Shown: one piece after another, positions 23,691 to 34,778 of the stretch
Layout of the letters: every line of letters begins with the position of its first letter
How positions within the stretch are numbered: the first letter of the stretch is position 1
NCBI GenBank assembly: GCA_963920665.1
Contig: OY987268.1
Location: forward strand, 12,154,501 to 12,218,500
From: Straminergon stramineum
Taxonomy: Eukaryota > Streptophyta > Bryopsida > Hypnales > Calliergonaceae
Reading direction: 5' to 3'
Length of the DNA stretch: 64,000 nucleotides
Program-made: the position numbers and the translations under genes
Notes under the pieces: generated by a model
Seen by the model: the letters and a program-made list of their open reading frames with translations, nothing else
Told to the model about the DNA's origin: nothing
Database searches by the model: none

Positions 23691-24060
23691 TTTTACAGTG
23701 TATGACATTAAATTACAAAAATGTAAAGCACATCTTCTTGATACAGACAAACCTCGTACATGTTGCATTTTCAAGATTGCATACTATGTTTCTTCACCAA
23801 AACCTAGGCAATGGACATATACTCCACTACTTCCAATTGTATTGCTTTTGGGAACTCATGGACTTCTACATGTAGAATGACATGTAGTTCACAATTTGAC
23901 ATGTTAAATAGTCCTATTAGAGTTGTATAGAATATGAGAGATTCTCAAGATTTATAAGAAATGTGCATGTTTTTTTTATGTTGATTATGGCAAATATGAT
24001 CTTAAAGCAATAAAGACGTTTTGAAATCCAAGCATCATGATCTTGCAATTGGTAAGGTTT

Positions 24061-25560
24061 TCTTTTTTAACTTCTAGGAGGGTGTACTAGCTCTAATAAG
24101 TTAACTAAAGGATTCTATGGTTGAATTTGTTCAAAAAAAAATATTGATGAAGATTCAGCCTTGCTTTGGAGAGTAGTATGTTGAAGAAGTTGTAGGCTTT
24201 TCAACGTGAAAGAACTTTAGGAGTTAATTACCCTAAAGTCCCAAAGTTCCCTTTGGGACACTAGGGTGGGCACTAGGGATTTTGATTAGGCTTGTGTGAC
24301 CTCAATTTTTTATATGATTTCTTAAGACTTTTTTTGAAGATTCAAAAATACATTTACCGTATGGGAATATAGTTTTTATTTCAATCTATGCCTAGGAGCA
24401 AATGTTATACCACCATAAGCTTCAAAAGCAATTTTCTAGGTCTAAACAAAAATAAAAACAAGTTTTTTATAAAATTGGTGCCATTTTGCAACTTTGGCAC
24501 TTTTATAGTTTAGACTGCATGGTTTGAAATGCATACTTGTCTTAGATGGCACTTTTACAATTTAGAATATGCAATTTGAAAATGGCATAAAGAATGGCAT
24601 AAAGGATGGCACCATTTTAACAAAATTCCCTGTAGAAGAAAAAATTGAAATCAAAATAATAATAATTTTGTTTGTAGGTTAAGACCAAATATGTAAGATT
24701 GTAAAATTCTTAGCAAAATTTTTTGTCTACATCATAAAATTTGATTCATGCCATAATTAAGGTTGATGATGTGAAAGTTATAGAACTTTTTGTTTGGAAG
24801 GCCTTCATTGCATCTTTAGTCCTTGAAATGATATCATATAGATTCACTTTTGAACTCAATTTTCAGAAATTTTAACAAAAAACTCCAAAAGATTGACTTT
24901 TTTTGCTAGAGCAATCTCGCTATTGAGATTAGTATATTTAATAAAAAAATCTTAAGATAAGAAGATTCAAAGTCTTATAATAAATGAATCTAATCATGCA
25001 AGGTGCAAGAAATCCAATTTTCTTCACTTTTAACAGAAATATCTTAAATTTACATGGACAAAGTTTTTCAAATTTTGTCCACACATTCTTATACCAATCT
25101 AGTGCAAGATCCTATGATTCAATATGCACAAAAAAAAAATTAAGCAAAAAAAAAATCAAATCTTTAAAGTTTTCTGCTCATTGCAATAGGAATGACAGTT
25201 TTGACTAGTTTTGGATGAAGGAAAAATGCCTTTGGACTTTAGGGTTTAAGATTACACACATTAGAGAAAATTTTGACTCTCCATAGGGTTGTTAAGAAGC
25301 ACCAAAAGGGACCCAAACATTACTTTCTTTTTGGCCTACATAGGAATTTTTCCCCTATTTCTGCTAATCATTGTCTTGCCAATTGTTAGAGAATTGGTAT
25401 TCGAGCATTGGTACATGAGTAGTTTAATAGAGGATGGTTGTGACAACTACAATTTTATATTCAAAAGAGAATAGAAAATTAAGATATACTCCCTTTCATT
25501 CCCAATATTCACACAAGGTGAATCTTATTTTTGTCAGAGATTCTCTTCTTTTAGTAGCCT
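24061..25560. other. AT-rich spacer with a TTAA-bounded element
   Basis: No gene seen. About 24224-25249 is a copy of the element also found at 33848-34778 (see those entries). The remaining 300 bases to 25560 lead into duplicated unit A. Confidence 0.55.
24224..25249. mobile_element. About 1-kb TTAA-bounded element, copy of 33848-34778
   Basis: Left end at ttaattaccctaaagtcc, right end at ggactttagggtttaa. Shared order with 33848-34778: ggcttgtgtgacct, tttttgaagat, gaatatagtttttatttcaat, gatgtgaaagttatagaact, caatctc..att, aagattcaaagt, catgcaaggtgcaa and acatggacaaagtttt. No intact ORF. Just outside the left TTAA, actttaggagttaa mirrors the element end, hinting at a nested or repeated insertion. 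Confidence 0.65.
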
Positions 25561-26159
25561 TGCAGGGGTCTTGAAATAGAGTGGTTTGTCAAACCTTCGC
25601 AGCCCTCCGGAGAGTCCAAAATTTCTCTAATGATTACTTCAAACTAGAAACCATAATTTTTATACACAACTCATCACCGTCATCAAACTGCAATCAGTCC
25701 CCGGGATGCAGAATTGGTTAACAGAAGTAAGTAACTAGGACTACGCTCGAAATAGAAGCGAAGGAACTTCGTCAGTACTGCTCAACTACAGGAACTCAAG
25801 GAGGAAATCCAAACACAATCATACAGCAGTGTCGATGCACAAACGGCAAAAAACGCCAGTTCTATTCGACCTTTTATTTATCGCGTGGTGAAGTCACCTT
25901 GAAACAAATAGTTCACGAAGACTGGTCCATCCAGGAATTACGCACAAACCAAGGGATTCTCATTCTACACCTCCGATCCAAATTTCATACTCAGTCGTGA
26001 ATAATCCTGCTAACATGCTAAACCTGAGTTTACACACACCTGCACGAGAATATAGGAAGCATGCTCCGAGTGCAACAGTCAACGTATGCAAATGTTGATC
26101 CTCCCATTGCTTGCCAGGGCATCGATCGACCAGAGTCTGTAGGCTCAAAATCAGTCACT

Positions 26160-26270
26160 TCTTCATTTTTCCTGAGATTTTGCGACTGTTCCGTTCGTCT
26201 CCGGTTGGTCCACGCCGGCACCCAACAAAAGTAGGTTCAAAATCCGCATCACATGCTGTTCTTCAAATTC
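26160..26270 (-). other. Conserved exon-like block downstream of AP2-like gene A
   Basis: On the minus strand this reads a short peptide ending LLLLGAG..QPETNGTVAKSQ EK then TGA. The equivalent blocks at about 36400-36510 and 61500-61600 read PLLLGAG..LPETNVTVAK and PVLLGADEKQPETNGTVAK, each followed by a stop at the same place. Conservation of frame and stop suggests a real last exon, perhaps joined to the AP2-like ORF by a donor (g/gtgac) that all three copies keep at their ORF ends (27372, 37640s, 62970s). Not proven. Confidence 0.4.
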
Positions 26271-27362
26271 TTATGAGACACCGAGGCTACGTTTCCATGT
26301 GCAGCTACACTGCTATCAATCCAACTGCCAGTCAGACTGATACCAGCGAAACCCCTCAGTCCCCACTCACCCATCACATCGATCGATACCAGCCTGACAA
26401 TACATGGAAATTGAGCCATATTTCATACAAAGTGTTCATGCAAAGTTTAGTTGTTGATGCGGCATGATTCTTCAGGTATTGGGCAAAGTTTGAGACTGCC
26501 ACTGCACATCTGAAATTACGATATTTTTAATGAGCGACTAAACTTAATTAGCACGTTCAACATCTCGTATCCCTTCATCCACAGAAATTATTACATCCAA
26601 ATGGACGATAACGTTTTGGGAATGAGTGGGATTTAAAGAACTCCGTCCCTGATCCGTTCAGGTATTTTTTCATTCATATCCCATTTCGAACCAGAACCAA
26701 CTTGAAATAGTGCTCCTGTTCGCCGAGAAAGAGGCTCCTCTACGCTGTGCTCCTCAAATAATGAAATCACACAAAGGAACCAATTCATGATCACAATGAA
26801 TTTTGGCAAGGCGTTATTGATTTCAAATTTCACTAGCAACTAAAAACCTCCAAATCAAATTTTCTTTGTTTCAAATTTGGCTTAATTATTTACGAAAGAC
26901 CCAAGACGTCGGGTACTTGGACCTGCTTCGATGGTTCACTTTGGCTTGTTTTCCGCCAATCCGAAAGATCAGAGACCAAAAGTTCCTCAGTTTCTCATCA
27001 GCATTGAATAGCGAAATGCATATCACATACTCTGTTCTCTCACCAAACCCCAGGCAATGGACATACACTCAACCGCCTCCAATTGCACTGTCTCAGAGAA
27101 CCAATGGACTTCTACATGCACTATGACAAATATGTTGAATTGTCCAATCAAATTTGTACTGTACAAAATATGAGAGATTCTCAGGATACACAAGAAATGT
27201 GCACTCCAAAGGAATGAGTAATTGTAGTGCGTTCAGTGTATCCAATCCCACACTCACTCTATACTCGTAGTATGACACTTGTAAGTTCAATGCGTGTGAA
27301 AGACAACTCCACAGCAACATGCAGAAAAAAGTACCAACTGTTTTAAAGACCATCTAAACAAA
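26271..27362. other. 3' flank of AP2-like gene A
   Basis: About 1.1 kb without an independent gene, kept in the same order in units B and C and partly in the copy at 22720-24060. It could be a long 3' untranslated region, an intron leading to the exon-like block at 26160-26270, or plain duplicated spacer. Confidence 0.45.
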
Positions 27363-28649
27363 CTACCACACAATGTCACCTCGTTGGCGACTCTCCATTC
27401 CCCATACTAAAAATATATCTGACTCAAGTTCCAACTCCTCATGCTGGGTTTGTAGCGGTGACTGCATAGTTCGATGGTTCAATAGCCCATTCTCACGTTC
27501 CAGTTCCGCATATTTTACCTCCCACCGCATGTTCTCGTAATTCGTTCGAGCCACTTGGGCCTTCAAACATTCGATCTGCTTGTGAGCATCAAGCAACTCC
27601 TGTTGAGTCTTCGCAAGCACTAGAAGTAAGGAACCTGGGTTGTTGAAATCGTCTCCATTGTGTATGTTGGGGGCAAGTTGTGAGCCTTGACCTTGCATGG
27701 CCGAATCCATTCTTGAATTGAGAGGCTGTCGGAGTTGTTGAATCGGTGAAGTCGTCGAGAGCTGGCCTTCTCCAGTAGGCATCTCCAAGGCTAGTCCAGG
27801 GACGCTTGGCAGCAGATTCCTTGAAGACTTCCGCTTACCAAATTCTGCATAAACCTTCAAAACCTGATCCCCGACTTGTTTCACCTTCTCCTCGTAAGGC
27901 AGGCTAGGGTCCAAGATCAAGGTTGGAATGGAGAAGTACGCACCTCCTCCGAGATCTAGTCGACCCGTGTGCTTCTGCTTCATGCAATAAAAAGAATCAA
28001 TTTGATATGCAACCTCGCCCTCAGCGAACGTATCATATAAACCAAGAGGCACTCTCTTAGACTTGTCACCCATGCCTCTCGTCACAGGAAACTTAATTCG
28101 AGGTTCATACTTGTCGGAATTGGGTCTACTATACACTGCTCCTCGAGGAATGACGTCTCTAAATTTAATCCAAACATATGCACCTTGGAACAAAACTATG
28201 GAAATGTAGATGTCTCTAAAATCTAAAGAACCGGACGAGCCTGCTTTAGAACCGCCCCTGCCAATGTAACCTATGAGATAAAGGTAGACAAAAGACAACA
28301 GAACGACTGCTGATACCACAATGGCATCTGCTAATCTTCGTCCACCAATACGCAGAGACTCCTCTTTCTCACTAACCAATGAAGTCAGATTCAGGCCGCA
28401 AAATATACTCATTTTTAAAGTACAAGTAGTAATTCGCATACACAAATAGCGAAGCTGACGCTCGAAGATATCTTCTGAATAGCCGGACACCGATGAGCGA
28501 ATCCATAAAGCGACATCATCCTGCATTCCTCTAATTCGCGACGAGTTCTCTAATACCTTCAGCTCTTCAACCTTCGTGTACAACTTCTCCAATTCATCAC
28601 CGATTTCTGTCACCTGCTTCATGACGACCAGGAATGGATCCTTCGTCAT
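27363..28649 (-). CDS. Membrane-anchored AP2/ERF-like coiled-coil protein, copy A (428 residues)
   Basis: Single long ORF from ATG at 28649 to a stop at 27363. Order of parts: a helical N-terminal region (1-100, including ELEKLYTKVEELKVLENS); a strongly hydrophobic segment AIVVSAVVLLSFVYLYLIGY at 109-128; a second hydrophobic stretch (147-161, IYISIVLFQGAYVWI); then a 55-residue block (181-235) with EPRIKFP, KSKRVPLGLYDTFAEGEVAY and GRLDLGG. This fits the AP2/ERF pattern (W.AEI..., KR.WLG.FDT.EEAA.AYD.AA, A.LNF) though several canonical residues differ. A Gln-rich linker and a coiled coil (342-395, ELLDAHKQIECLKAQVARTN and on) follow. If membrane-bound, it could be a tethered regulator released by cleavage, or the AP2-like fold may no longer bind DNA. 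Copies B and C are paralogues. The last about 12 residues diverge from B and C, perhaps from a small indel or because a splice donor (gag/gtgaca) is used there. Confidence 0.65.
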   Translation of the reverse strand: MTKDPFLVVMKQVTEIGDELEKLYTKVEELKVLENSSRIRGMQDDVALWIRSSVSGYSEDIFERQLRYLCMRITTCTLKMSIFCGLNLTSLVSEKEESLRIGGRRLADAIVVSAVVLLSFVYLYLIGYIGRGGSKAGSSGSLDFRDIYISIVLFQGAYVWIKFRDVIPRGAVYSRPNSDKYEPRIKFPVTRGMGDKSKRVPLGLYDTFAEGEVAYQIDSFYCMKQKHTGRLDLGGGAYFSIPTLILDPSLPYEEKVKQVGDQVLKVYAEFGKRKSSRNLLPSVPGLALEMPTGEGQLSTTSPIQQLRQPLNSRMDSAMQGQGSQLAPNIHNGDDFNNPGSLLLVLAKTQQELLDAHKQIECLKAQVARTNYENMRWEVKYAELERENGLLNHRTMQSPLQTQHEELELESDIFLVWGMESRQRGDIVW

Positions 28650-29580
28650 GGCTGGAGTTGTGAAAAACCAACCTTCTCCAAGAAATCAGCCTTTACGCTC
28701 TAAAACGCAGCAATTCGATGTAAGATTACTGCCTTAGCGGCGATATCCTAAGCCAATCGCCCTCACTGTTCCAAAATATCTTCCCACAACAGATTCGTCA
28801 GGAGCTTCACCAAATTCCTACCGTTCTATAAAAAATTGGATGTCTACAGCAAGTGGGCAGCGGAAGTCCATGTCCTTGACCGGATACCTCGTGTGTTTTT
28901 CCGCATCAATAACCGAGCACGAGAATAGGGTTTACAAGTTCTACTTCACTTTCCAAATAACAACAGAGGCTAGAAATCACACTGACTGTCCGGGGTCTGA
29001 ACTTCCACGACTTCTAGAAGTTCAGACAAAGAGCACCTCCCCCACCTCCTACTCTCAAATCTTCCGCAAGCTCTTGAGACAGAAGGTCCAATAGGCAAAC
29101 TCAGAAACCTCAAGCCAACAGCGAGTGCATAGTGCCACCTTCCTTCCGAGCCAAGAAGAACACTTCCCAGCAGCCCGAATTGCACCCCTAGATCGGCGAT
29201 CGCTTCAGCAGTTCCCAATTCATCCTACTCAACTGGAGGCAACGAAGCCCAAGAGAGAAGAGTACATTCGAAAGGTCCTCCAAGTCTCTGCAAGCGAACT
29301 GGCTTGGTGGAGCAAATGCGAAGCTTTCTTATACAGAGAACGAGGAGGAGAGAAGGAGGACTGAGGCAAGGGCAGAGGGAGGAGGAAAGGAGGGGAAAGG
29401 AGGGGAAAGGAGACGAAAGGAGGAGGAAGGGGGAAGACGGAAGGGGACGAACGAGGACGGAGGCGAACGGAAGAGAACACAGGGAGACGGAGGGGGGACT
29501 GAAAAGGATGGACGAGAAAGGGTGTCGCAGTCACGAGCTTATCCGTGGAAGGACGCCGTCCTTGTGATAGGGACCAGCGT
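28650..29580. other. Upstream flank of AP2-like gene A with purine-rich tract
   Basis: Aligns with 39770-40490 upstream of copy B (shared cagcaagtgggcag, cggatacctcg, agcccgaattg, cgatcgcttcagcagttc). Presumed promoter and 5' region of gene A. About 29330-29510 is almost pure purine (gga/ggga/agg repeats), so open frames there are composition artefacts. Confidence 0.5.
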
Positions 29581-32500
29581 TCGGTAAGTTTATTGAGTTT
29601 TACTGGCTATTTTCCTTGAATTCCCAAATTGAACCGGTTTTGAAAGTACGAAGTCTGGTTATTTTCTATAAAATTTCTGAAAATAGAAATTTTATAGATT
29701 TTTTCACCGATTTTGTTCAGACGTTTTTAAATTGCAACTAGTTTTTTTCCCAATTCCATTGACTAACTTTGAACTAGCTATTGGTTCTTCCTTGATCATA
29801 GATAGGGACTCAATCAAATATGATTCAATTTTGGGACTAGTAGGTGCATTTTGTTTCTACAATAACAGGAAAAATCATCCATCAAACACCTTGTGTCTTC
29901 ATCATTATTTTAGGATTAGCCTTTAAGAGACATGCCTATGACCACAATTTCAAAGTTTACAATCCTTCTTTCTATTTGCTACCATTTTGCAACTAAATAT
30001 GAATGAAGTTTTTAATATTTATTTTTCATAGATGAAATCTGGTATCTTCTACAAGTGCTGAAAATTTCAGATTTCTTTGTGAAAATTTGAAATTACTATG
30101 AATTTTTTAAGAAAAAAATGAAGAATTTTTATATCAAATACAAAATATTCTAGAAAAGTCTAAAATTTTCACTGTAGATGTACATTATAGTTCACAACAT
30201 CATGGTACAAACAAAAGTTAATGTCTCACTCTACAGTTAGAAAATCAACAAACCATGGTTATAGGCTCAAAGCTTATTTTGAGATAAAATATTGAAATTT
30301 ATGAATTTTTCAAATTTTTTAATTGGAGTAGAAGCTGCACTTGGTAAGCTTCATTTCATTAGTTGGCCTGCTATTTCAAAAATATCATTTTATGGCTAAA
30401 ATTCACATCCATAAATGGCCAAAATACATTGTAAGGGTCACTCTTGGATTTGGCATCTTCTTCTTTAGAAAAGTCTATAATACCATAATGAGGAAATTTG
30501 CAATACTATTCTTGAAAACTTTATTCATGCAATTTCCATGGGGCTACTTACAAGGCAACTCGGGGCAACTTCCAAACAAAAAATTGGATGAAAAAATGTT
30601 TTATTTTCATCCTACAGTATTAGGTGAAGTCATCCAAAGGACAGAGATTGATCACAACATCCTTTAGTAGGGTTAAACAATATTCATTTGCCTAGTAGAC
30701 AATCCAAAGAGGAATTAAAAGTCTCCTTGAAGCAAGGTATGGATCTTGTTGCTTTCCTAAAGTTCGTGAGGTCAAAGCATACAAAAGTAAATAGTGCATA
30801 ATGTTTTGACTTTACAACCTAAATGCAGTGCTTAGCAAGCCATATTCATATGAAGTGGATCTTAGCAGGTTGAAACATTTCAAAAAAAATATGAGAACCA
30901 CTTTTTGTCAATGATTCTTTCAAAACTAAGCCTTAGAGGTTTGGCTTGTTACTTAAGGATTTAGGATCACTTTATTTTAGAACCTAATAACTATTTCTAA
31001 ATCATCAAAGTCAACCAATAGGACTACGTAGATCATAAAATTAGGTCACAAATTCAGTCCCTAAGTTTTACATTGAAAACCAAATTTATTCTCTTTTTTA
31101 TCCAATGGTTGCTTATGTGGTGTTTAAGTGACAATGTTTTGGTGCCAAAGATGTGGGCCTACATACTTATAAGTGGTTGGTTGTATATCCTTCATCCAAT
31201 TTTTCTACTCACGTTTCATTTGAATCAATCCCATGGATTGTAAATTGAATCAAACTTTAAATTGAATCCAAGCCCTATCTATACAATAGCGTCAACTAAA
31301 GATGGGAATGAGAGGGAAATTAGTAAGGTGGGAAGTCTATGAGCGTGGATTCTTTGGTCAAGCAAATCCATTACCCTAATTTATAGATTGTTTTAGAATG
31401 CAATGTTGGGAATGGGTGCCTCTTCCTTCTTTTGTATTCCAACCAACTTCAAGCCTCCTAGAGGCCCGAAGCCCCCAAAACTCTCTATCATTGCTTATCC
31501 AATGAACTACTATTTGTGGAAGAAAAAATAGTTTCAATGAAGTTTATTGTACCTAGACCAACTGAAAGTTTTGTTGTGCCTACAAGAATTTTTTGTTACG
31601 ATCAAGCATTTATTGTAGAATTCTCATTCAAAATACACTCGGGGGTAGTAGTTTGGCATATTGTTGGAGTTGCTTTTAGAAAGGAATAGTGGCAAGAAAA
31701 CTTTGGAAGGGAACTATGAGGCCAAATTGAACCATTTTAGAATAAATCTTACTTTTCTTCAAAGAAAAGTATTGTATTCAACGCATAGGCCTCTTGAACA
31801 TTCCCTATTGAATAATTCATTAATTCTGGAAAATTTAATTCATTTTTTTTCTAGATATAGAAATATTTGTTCTTATTGAAAATTATATTCCCAAAATTCT
31901 TGTGTATATTTCTAAAGTTTTTTCCACTAATCCCAACCACTTGATCTTATAGTCATTTTTCACCAAAAAGAGTCCATCAATGCCATTAATGTGTGGATGA
32001 AATCATGAATTTTTTAAGGAAAATTGCATGCATACAATTGAATTTTTTTTGTTCAAATATGAATGAATGTAAAAAAATAATTGTACTTTATGAAATTTTA
32101 TAGATCACCATCTTGACAATCTCTCAAAATGTAAAAAAACACTTAGAGAGGTAGGAAGCTCCAATGGTTACTTTTCATAAGGTAAGTATATCCATTACGA
32201 ATCCCAAACCAATTGAGATCCTTGGTCTAAGATCCAATGAATATTTACTTCTTAGGATCCCTCATCTTGTATTTTAAGGTTGTAAAAATTGCGATTGTGG
32301 AATTGGGGTTTTAAGGGTTGAAATTGGTTTGAAAAGTCATCATTTTATAAATCCAATGAGTTCACATCACCATGTAGCTTCTACACATGACAAAAGGATC
32401 ATACATTATTCCACAAATTCAAGGAAAGCTTTTGGATTGCCACTAGAATTGTGTTGGGAATTTAGAGAGCCATATTAACATGCAAAAAGACAAGAATAGT

Positions 32501-33847
32501 CCCTAATAGGCTTCAGCTTAGGAAGCTATGTAACTTTGTTTTGATTGCTTATAATGACTCTTTTGAAAAACATGAGTTTGACCAAAATGAATGCAACCTA
32601 GACCTTGATTTTTCATTCTTTGCTAACTAAATAGGGATCCAATAAGTATGACAATGCGCACTAATCAAATCGTCTACAATGGGTTTCCTAACTTGATTAT
32701 ATTTGTTGAATTCGTCCAAAAAAATCTAGAAAATAAGCTTCAAACCATGGAATATTCCACGTAAATTTTTGTCAATTCATTTTGGAAGAAGATTATTCCA
32801 AGAAAAATCACATTGCTTTCCATTGTAGATCCCAAGGGGGGCCTCTTGGATGCTAATGTGGCTCTCTTCATTCCCAACATGGTTCCAGGCAAGGACAATA
32901 CAAAGTATCCCTTCCACCTTACTTTAAATCCTTTGAACTCTAGGTCTACCACTAAGTGCAATTTCTACTACTTTATCATGCCAAGAGCAAAAATTGGGGT
33001 TAGGAGAAAAGATTTCAATTGGAATGGTGCCATCACAATGGATCTTTTTTCTTTATCACATGATAAAAATGGTCTCAACTTGACCAATGGGAGTGCTCAT
33101 ATTTTTTTTCTTGGCTTGGTCCTATTGTAACTAATAAGTGTAGAGAGCCCAAAAGTAGCCAAACCTAAACTTGACACTTTACCCTTAGAAAAATACCAAG
33201 GTTCAAACATGCATAATTGATAACTTTCAAGATCATGTAGGTATGAAGATCACACCTATTGGTTCATAAATCATGTCATTTTTGGCAAGTACCTAGAGGA
33301 CATGTCTCATCCTTTCAAGATTAGGAGATGATCATATTCTTTATTATCAAACTAAATGGTTAGATTTTTGAAAGTTTTTGTTAGCCATTCCAAGACATTC
33401 TCCAAATCTATAGGTTCTACAGGTTATTGGCCAAATCTACAAGTTCCCACTGACAAAGCAATTGACAAACTTTGGTCAATTTTTTGTCAAATAGGACACA
33501 GTTTCCCTTGTAGCATTCCAACTCACTAAGGAAGACGTTCTTTGGATACTATATGCTACAAGGGCTCAAGATTTTATTCAAAAATGATTTTATATCAACA
33601 AGAGTTTTAATTTTGAGGTAGTATTCATTCTCATGACCAAAATCAATATGTTGGCTGTGCAAGATTTTGGAATGTCAAATTTTATTTAGTGTGGTAATCA
33701 ATTGTGATTATCCTAGCCATGAGTGCAATAAATTTCTTCACCTGAGAGGGAGAGGGTTATAAACTTATAATGTTTTAGTCCATAACTCTATACTCTAAAT
33801 AGGAACCATGAGCCCAATCTGGCCATAAAGAGAACAATTAAACATTA
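29581..33847. other. AT-rich intergenic DNA with relic repeats
   Basis: No intact gene. About 29960-30370 is an inverted, diverged copy of the body of the element at 34775-35878 (aaaccatggttatag, agtagaagctgca, tagatgtacatta). About 31960-33100 is repeated at 58200-59330. A 105-codon plus-strand frame at 32813-33130 lies in that repeat and may be a coding relic (see its own entry). Confidence 0.6.
31960..33100 (+). repeat. Dispersed 1.1-kb repeat, copy 1, with relic ORF
   Basis: Matches 58200-59330 in the same order: atgaatgaatgta, gaggtaggaag.tccaatgg, ggaattggggtt, aagtcatcattttat, gaattgtgttggga, gacaagaatag, gatgctaatgtggctctctt, attcccaacatggttcca and aagtgcaa.tt.tacta. The frame at 32813-33130 contains SIVDPKGGLLDANVALFIPN; in copy 2 the same frame is broken soon after. 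A decayed element or gene is likely; family not recognised. Confidence 0.65.
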
Positions 33848-34778
33848 TTAACCCCTGAAGTTCCAACGTCCCTTTGAGGGACACTTGGAATTTTGGGTGG
33901 GTTTGTGTGACTTTATCTTTTGATATGATTTTTTGAATCTTTTTTTGAAGAGAAAACACATTAGCTTCATGGAAATATAATTTTATTTCAATCCATGCCC
34001 GAGAGCAGATGTTATGCCATCCTAATCCCCCAAAGCAATTTGCTAGGCAAAAACCAAAATAAAATAAAAAATTGAAATAAAAATTTTAAACATTTGTTTC
34101 TCATAGATTATAATTTTGTCTATGTGGTAAAATTTGATTCATGCCATTGAGGTTGGTGATGTGAAAGTTATAGAGCTTTTTGTTTGGATGGCAATCATTG
34201 CATCTTGAGTTCTTGAGAAGACATCTCTAGGGATTTGTTTTTTAACTCAATTTCAAAAAAATAAAAATAAATATTCCAAAAGGTTGAGTTTGCTTGTTAG
34301 AACAATCTCATAGTTGGGATTAGTGTATTTCAATTCCATCTTAGAGCTCTCAACAATTTAGATGTTCATTGGCTATCTCATATCTACTTTCACTTCAACA
34401 ATTCTTTCAAAGAATGAAAATCCAATGTTTGTTCCTATTTTTTTCTTAGATTCTCAACTCAATTCTTCAATATATAGAATTGTGAAGCCAAAATCAATAG
34501 TGCACAAATTTTAAGTTAAGAAGATTCAAAGTATTGTAATCTAGTCACGCAAGGTGCAAAAAAAACTAATTTTCTTCACTTCAAACTTAAGGATCTTGGA
34601 ATGCACATGGACAAAGTTTTTTTGAAGTTTCATTCACAAATTCTTATACCTATCTCGTGTGAGATCCTATTATGGTTAAATATGCAAAAAAAAATAATTT
34701 TTGAAGGTTTTAGCTAGGAATGGTAGTTTTGAACTAGTTCCAATGGGAAAAAAAAGACCCCATGACTTTAGGAGTTAA
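33848..34778. mobile_element. TTAA-bounded element, 931 bp
   Basis: TTAA at 33848-33851 and 34775-34778, ends ttaacccctgaagttcc and gactttaggagttaa. Full-length relative of 24224-25249. It shares its right TTAA with the next element (34775-35878), meaning one inserted at the end of the other. No intact ORF. Confidence 0.65.

Larger units (their letters stand above)
22720..24060. repeat. Partial fourth copy of the AP2-like unit (3' flank only), broken by insertions
   Basis: Sequence at 22740-22831, 23212-23245 and 23690-24000 aligns in order with the 3' flank of AP2-like units (best with unit C, 62420-62830). Shared blocks are cagcattgaatag, aaaatggttattgcaaggga, acagtgtatg, gacaaacctc, catgttgca, caatggacata and atggacttctacatg. 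No AP2-like coding part remains. The copy is split by a TTAA MITE (22832-23211) and by about 445 bases of further inserted DNA (about 23246-23690). Confidence 0.75.
25560..29580. repeat. Segmental duplication unit A (AP2-like unit)
   Basis: About 4 kb that aligns in order with unit B (35880-40500) and unit C (60990 to window end): shared 3' flank, AP2-like gene on the minus strand and, for A and B, a shared upstream flank that ends in a GGA-rich tract. Diverged by many substitutions and small indels, so the duplications are not recent. Confidence 0.85.

Noticed and set aside
29304..29567. Open frames in the GGA-rich tracts (also 40336-40585)
   Set aside because: Pure purine composition keeps frames open by chance; no conserved residues between units A and B.
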